34,842 bases of DNA from assembly GCA_020348885.1 (NCBI GenBank), contig CP070755.1, positions 902,164-937,005 on the forward strand. The letters run 5' to 3'. Positions 31,660 through 34,842 of the stretch are shown one piece after another (position 1 is the stretch's first letter; each line of letters begins with the position of its first letter). This DNA is from Candidatus Coatesiibacteriota bacterium (GTDB lineage Bacteria; RBG-13-66-14; B26-G2; WVWN01; G020348885). A program made the position numbers and the translations under genes. The notes under the pieces are model-generated. The model ran no database searches. It had not been told where the DNA came from and was given only the letters and a program-made list of their open reading frames with translations.

Positions 31660-32646
31660 TTAGCTCGCGGTCGTAATGTTCCGATTAATCTCGGCGAACA
31701 CGTCCTCGCAACACGGCGTACGCCCCTTGAAGAAAACGATTATATAATCTTTACCCTTGGCCGTCAGGTAAATTCGGTCGCTGAACCAGCCGCTCTCGAA
31801 ATCGGCAACCTCCACTTCGTCCCACTTATACGTTTTCGTCCGTTTGCGGAAGAAACCTTTACGCACCAACATCAACCGGTCCGGCCAGACGAACACCCAA
31901 CCCAGGCGGCGCCGCAAGACCCGGCCTATTATAACCCAGGCGGCGAAAAGGGGTGGGTCGTTCTCGACAGTTTTCTCGAGCTTACGTGGCAGCGGCAGCG
32001 GGTCCGGCAGCGGTTCCCAATCTCGTTGAATGAAGCGCCGTACCTTGACGTATATATGGGCGACCCAATTGTAGAATAGCATTAAAGTTATCTTGACGCC
32101 CCGTAAAATTTTCGGGCCGAAGAAATAGATGAGGAAAAGCGCGATCAGGACTATTATCGCGAGTATTATCGGGCTGAATGCGGCCAATAAAGAACCTATT
32201 ACGACGAATATGTCCTCGCCCCAACTAATCGCCGCGTTGGCGTGGGCGGCCGTCGTCTTTGTGCTGGTTACCCTGAGGGTGGTTTTCGCCGAATGGGACG
32301 TAAACGATACCGCGCCGCCGACGAGAACCGCGATAACCACCCAGTACGGTTCGTTCCCGGACGCTATTATCCCGGCGACAACCATCCCGGCCGGAACCCG
32401 TATGAACGTATGGACGGCGTCCCACGCGTGGTCCACCGCCGGGACCTTGTCGGCGATAACCTCGACTATCGTCAGTACACCGGCGACTATTATCACCGGC
32501 CACGCGGCGAACGGGTCGAACTGGGAACTCAGGACACCGGCGAACCTGGCGACTAACCCGAGGACGAGAACCGTCAAGTACAGGTTTATCCCGGCGAGAA
32601 AAGGGATCCCCAAGACCTGAGCCGCTATTATTAAACCCTGCGGCAT
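31660..32646 (-). CDS. DUF4126 membrane protein with C-terminal PH-like domain
   Basis: A 328-aa protein. Residues 1-180 are a polytopic DUF4126 domain (GINLYLTVLVLGL, VEVIADKVPAVDHAWDAVHTFIRVPAGMVVAG), with several hydrophobic helices up to about 178. A linker with PLPDPLPLPRK follows, then residues about 245-322 form a soluble domain with alternating strands and a terminal helix (GWVFVWPDRLMLVRKGFFRKRTKTYKWDEV and later YIIVFFKG), resembling bacterial PH domains. DUF4126 has no known function. The gene begins 23 bp after the guaB stop and is probably co-transcribed with it. Confidence 0.78.
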   Translation of the reverse strand: MPQGLIIAAQVLGIPFLAGINLYLTVLVLGLVARFAGVLSSQFDPFAAWPVIIVAGVLTIVEVIADKVPAVDHAWDAVHTFIRVPAGMVVAGIIASGNEPYWVVIAVLVGGAVSFTSHSAKTTLRVTSTKTTAAHANAAISWGEDIFVVIGSLLAAFSPIILAIIVLIALFLIYFFGPKILRGVKITLMLFYNWVAHIYVKVRRFIQRDWEPLPDPLPLPRKLEKTVENDPPLFAAWVIIGRVLRRRLGWVFVWPDRLMLVRKGFFRKRTKTYKWDEVEVADFESGWFSDRIYLTAKGKDYIIVFFKGRTPCCEDVFAEINRNITTAS

Positions 32647-32669
32647 ATCACTTCTCCGTCCTTACTAAC

Positions 32670-34148
32670 TTACTTTTTCGGGCCCCTAATTTCGTAGTTC
32701 GGTGCCTCCTTGGTTATCTCTATATCGTGGGGGTGGGACTCGACCAGCCCCGCGCTCGACACGCGGATGAACTCGGCCGTATCCCAGAGCGTCGGGATGT
32801 CCTTCGCGCCGACGTAACCCATACCGCTACGGACGCCGCCGATTAGCTGATAGACGACACTCGAGAGCGGACCCCGGTACGGCACGCGGCCCTCGATGCC
32901 CTCCGGGACCAATTTACCCGTCTCAGTTTCGGGGCTCCGAAAATAACGGTCCCGGCTCCGGCCGGACCTCATGGCGCCGACGCTCCCCATCCCGCGGTAA
33001 ACTTTATAAGAGCGGCCTTCATAAAGGATCGACTCCCCCGGCGATTCTTCCGTCCCGGCGAAGAGCGACCCAATCATCACCGTGGAGGCACCCGCGGCCA
33101 ACGCCTTTACTATGTCGCCCGAGTACTTAACGCCGCCGTCGGCGATTATCGGTACGTCGTTCACGTGCGCCGCCTCGGCCGCAGCTTCGATGGCGGTAAC
33201 CTGCGGCACGCCCGCGCCCGACACGACCCTCGTAGTACAGGTGGACCCCGGCCCGACGCCTACCTTCACGCCGTCGGCGCCGGCGTCGATTAAAGCCCGG
33301 CACCCGTCGGCTCCGGCGACGTTTCCGGCGACGATATCCACGTCGGGGAACTCTTTTACCATCTTCCTGGTCGTCTCGATGACCGCTTTCGTGTAACCGT
33401 GGGCAGTGTCTATCACCAAGGCGTCGACGCCGGCGTCGACCAGAGCGTCGGCCCGCACGACCTGCTCGTCGCCCACGCCTACAGCCGCGGAGACACGAAG
33501 GCGCCCCATCGCGTCCTTGGAGGCGCTCGGGTACTTTATCGCCTTCATTATGTCCTTGTACGTGATGAGGCCGACCAAGTTGCCGGCGTCGTCCACGACC
33601 GGGAGCTTCTCGATTTTGTTCTTCTGCAGTATCTCCTTCGCCTTCTCCAGCGACGTACCCTCGGGCGCCGTTATCAACGGCGCCGGCGTCATAACCTCGT
33701 GTATCAGCCGCTTCACGTTCTGCTCGAAGCGTAGGTCCCTGTTGGTCAGGATACCTACCAGCTTACCGCCGTCGGTAATGGGTACGCCGGATATTCGATA
33801 CTCGGCCATAATCGCCAGCGCGTCGGCGATCGGTCGGTCCGGCGGGAGCGTTATCGGGTCCACTATCATACCTGACTCGGACCGCTTCACTTTCCGTACT
33901 TCGTCAGCCTGCTCCTCGGGCGTAATATTCCGGTGGATGACGCCGATACCGCCTTCCTGGGCAATAGCGATGGCCAGGGCGTGTTCGGTTACCGTGTCCA
34001 TCGCCGCCGACGCGAGCGGGATATTTACTTCGATATTACGGCTGAACTTACTTTCGACCGACACCTCCGACGGCAATATGTCCGAGTACCTCGGCTTCAA
34101 TAATACGTCGTCGAAAGTCACGGCGACTTCGGGGCGTTCGCCCGTCAT
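32670..34148 (-). CDS. guaB: IMP dehydrogenase
   Basis: Converts IMP to XMP with NAD, the committed step of guanine nucleotide synthesis. At 492 aa it has the usual length. The TIM barrel opens with TFDDVLLKP and carries the catalytic loop [10 protein letters not shown] with Cys 304, the [19 protein letters not shown] nucleotide site and [17 protein letters not shown] (the flap region). Two CBS domains (about 95-205) sit within the barrel. ATG 34148 is preceded by AAAGGGGG, and a promoter lies at 34171-34199. The DUF4126-PH gene follows. Confidence 0.97.
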   Translation of the reverse strand: MTGERPEVAVTFDDVLLKPRYSDILPSEVSVESKFSRNIEVNIPLASAAMDTVTEHALAIAIAQEGGIGVIHRNITPEEQADEVRKVKRSESGMIVDPITLPPDRPIADALAIMAEYRISGVPITDGGKLVGILTNRDLRFEQNVKRLIHEVMTPAPLITAPEGTSLEKAKEILQKNKIEKLPVVDDAGNLVGLITYKDIMKAIKYPSASKDAMGRLRVSAAVGVGDEQVVRADALVDAGVDALVIDTAHGYTKAVIETTRKMVKEFPDVDIVAGNVAGADGCRALIDAGADGVKVGVGPGSTCTTRVVSGAGVPQVTAIEAAAEAAHVNDVPIIADGGVKYSGDIVKALAAGASTVMIGSLFAGTEESPGESILYEGRSYKVYRGMGSVGAMRSGRSRDRYFRSPETETGKLVPEGIEGRVPYRGPLSSVVYQLIGGVRSGMGYVGAKDIPTLWDTAEFIRVSSAGLVESHPHDIEITKEAPNYEIRGPKK

Positions 34149-34170
34149 AAGACAATCCCCCTTTTGTTAG

Positions 34171-34199
34171 AATATATCAGATGTTTCTTTTTATATCAA
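34171..34199 (-). promoter_or_regulatory. Sigma-70-type promoter of guaB
   Basis: On the minus strand TTGATA (34199-34194), 17-bp spacer, TATATT (34176-34171). The start site would be near 34164, about 16 nt before ATG 34148. No PurR-like palindrome was seen at this promoter. Confidence 0.75.
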
Positions 34200-34247
34200 G
34201 CGAAATAGGTACTACCGACCTTTAGCCCTTTCATATCACAGAGTTAC

Positions 34248-34257
34248 ATCACCTCCT
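34248..34257 (-). other. Strong ribosome-site-like sequence without a long ORF
   Basis: On the minus strand AGGAGGTGAT is a full 10-base complement of the 16S rRNA tail. It is followed at once by ATGTAA (start then stop), and farther on by a 12-codon ORF (MKGLKVGSTYFA). It lies between the MATE terminator and the guaB promoter. A leader peptide or a chance match are both possible. Confidence 0.3.
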
Positions 34258-34285
34258 CACTATAATTAAGGCCGAAAAAACTACG

Positions 34286-34308
34286 AAAAACCCCGGGCGG
34301 AGCCCGGG
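34286..34308 (-). terminator. Terminator of the MATE transporter gene
   Basis: On the minus strand CCCGGGC (34308-34302), loop TCC, GCCCGGG (34298-34292), then GTTTTT. It begins directly after the stop codon at 34309. Confidence 0.88.
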
Positions 34309-34842
34309 TTAAAGCTTCTTATGCTTCCATATACCGGTTCGGAATAGAAACATCATAACGATTCCTTCCATCACCGTGGGTATCGCCACGGCCCAGAAGA
34401 CGCCGACGGCCCCCAGCCCTGCGAAATTCGCCAGTATAAACGCGAGCGGTATCCGGACCCCCAAGAGAACGCTGACGGTAACGACCATCGGAGGAAAGGA
34501 CACGCCAGCGCCTGACATCGAACGACCCAGCACCATTCCGAACGGGAGTAATAAAAACGACGGAGCCACGATGTAAACGAAAAGCGCCCCTAAATCCACC
34601 ACCGACGGGGCGTCGTCGAAAATCCCCACCCAGAACTTTGGCGCCGCCGTCAAAGCGATTACCAACGCCGCCAGAACGCCCAGATAGATGAACGCCGTAG
34701 ACCAGGCCGAACGCTCAGCCCGGGCTGGTTTCCCAGCCCCCAGATTACGCCCGACAAGTATCGCCGCCGAAATCGCGAACGCGAAACCGGGCATCAACAT
34801 TAACATCGTAATCCGCGTCCCTATCCCGTACGCCGCGACGGC
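34309..34842 (-). CDS. MATE-family multidrug/cation antiporter, partial (C-terminal 177 aa)
   Basis: The 3' end of a polytopic efflux transporter of the MATE family; the gene runs off the right edge, so the 5' part (about 250-280 codons) is missing. Reading continues upstream of the internal ATG 34806 as AVAAYGIGTRIT, then MLMLMPGFAFAISAAILVGRNLGAGKPARAERSA, which contains the VGRNLGAGKP signature of the second MATE repeat (usually VGQNxGAxxxxRA). About five transmembrane helices are visible, ending LFRTGIWKHKKL. The drug or ion coupled is unknown. A terminator follows the stop. Confidence 0.88.
   Translation of the reverse strand, partial: AVAAYGIGTRITMLMLMPGFAFAISAAILVGRNLGAGKPARAERSAWSTAFIYLGVLAALVIALTAAPKFWVGIFDDAPSVVDLGALFVYIVAPSFLLLPFGMVLGRSMSGAGVSFPPMVVTVSVLLGVRIPLAFILANFAGLGAVGVFWAVAIPTVMEGIVMMFLFRTGIWKHKKL

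Noticed and set aside
33406-34170. 254-codon plus-strand ORF opposite guaB
   Set aside because: It is a shadow of the IMP dehydrogenase gene, whose full set of motifs and active-site Cys are on the minus strand; the antisense product is Ser/Thr-rich with no domain.
1-34842. CRISPR array, phage or insertion sequence
   Set aside because: No regular short repeats, integrase, transposase or terminal inverted repeats were seen. The only exact non-tandem repeat found is the 26-nt terminator pair.

Overview
The window looks like chromosome from an uncultured diderm bacterium of moderate G+C. Evidence for a diderm is two predicted outer-membrane beta-barrels ending in Phe (10475-11812, 28474-29070), a lipoprotein, and an ECF sigma factor/anti-sigma/Spy-like envelope cassette. 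Two large secreted proteins (3100-5247, 8504-10441) end in type IX-secretion-like (Por/FlgD-type) C-terminal domains, which points to the Bacteroidetes/FCB side of the tree or a candidate phylum with similar secretion. Isoleucine is often encoded by ATA. The exact lineage cannot be fixed from the sequence alone. I see no phage, insertion sequence or CRISPR array.

Layout. (1) 1-2272, minus strand: a DNA-repair-like operon (small membrane protein, HhH-GPD glycosylase, YprA/MrfA-type helicase cut by the window edge) behind a promoter whose spacer is a perfect palindrome. (2) 2361-2958: a small membrane protein behind a fully consensus sigma-70 promoter. (3) 3005-5296: a secreted metzincin-like protease with its own promoter and terminator. 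(4) 5386-5523: tRNA-Ala(CGC) with promoter and terminator. (5) 5562-8447, plus: a small exported protein, then a fused ECF-transporter ATPase and EcfT. (6) 8446-12474, minus: one transcription unit of macro-domain protein, outer-membrane barrel and FG-GAP secreted protein. (7) 12544-22505, minus: thirteen tightly packed genes (temptin-like, FolE2, lipoprotein, M23 peptidase, beta-propeller, DUF1428-like, methyltransferase, DUF2461, DUF429, PrsW-like protease, two GNATs, radical SAM). (8) 22545-25388, plus: NAD(P)HX repair enzyme, an exported Ig-like protein, a zinc-ribbon membrane protein. (9) 25408-26455, minus: UbiA prenyltransferase. (10) 26482-28113, plus: exported PLD-like protein with a substituted HKD motif, then a D-2-hydroxyacid dehydrogenase. 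(11) 28410-29252: outer-membrane barrel bounded by two copies of the same terminator hairpin. (12) 29251-31512, minus: sigma factor, anti-sigma factor, Spy-like protein. (13) 31660-34199, minus: guaB (IMP dehydrogenase) followed by a DUF4126-PH fusion. (14) 34309-34842: 3' end of a MATE transporter.

Promoters are unusually easy to read here. Most have a TTGAnn/TATAAT-like pair with exactly 17 bp between, and several lie so close to the start codon that the leader is only about 10-15 nt. They also settle several starts, because some upstream in-frame TTG codons fall inside the promoter. The most notable items are the operator-like palindrome in front of the repair operon, several domain fusions (PrsW plus zinc ribbon, DUF4126 plus PH), a temptin-like CxxCH protein, a substituted-HKD exported PLD protein, and the duplicated terminator.
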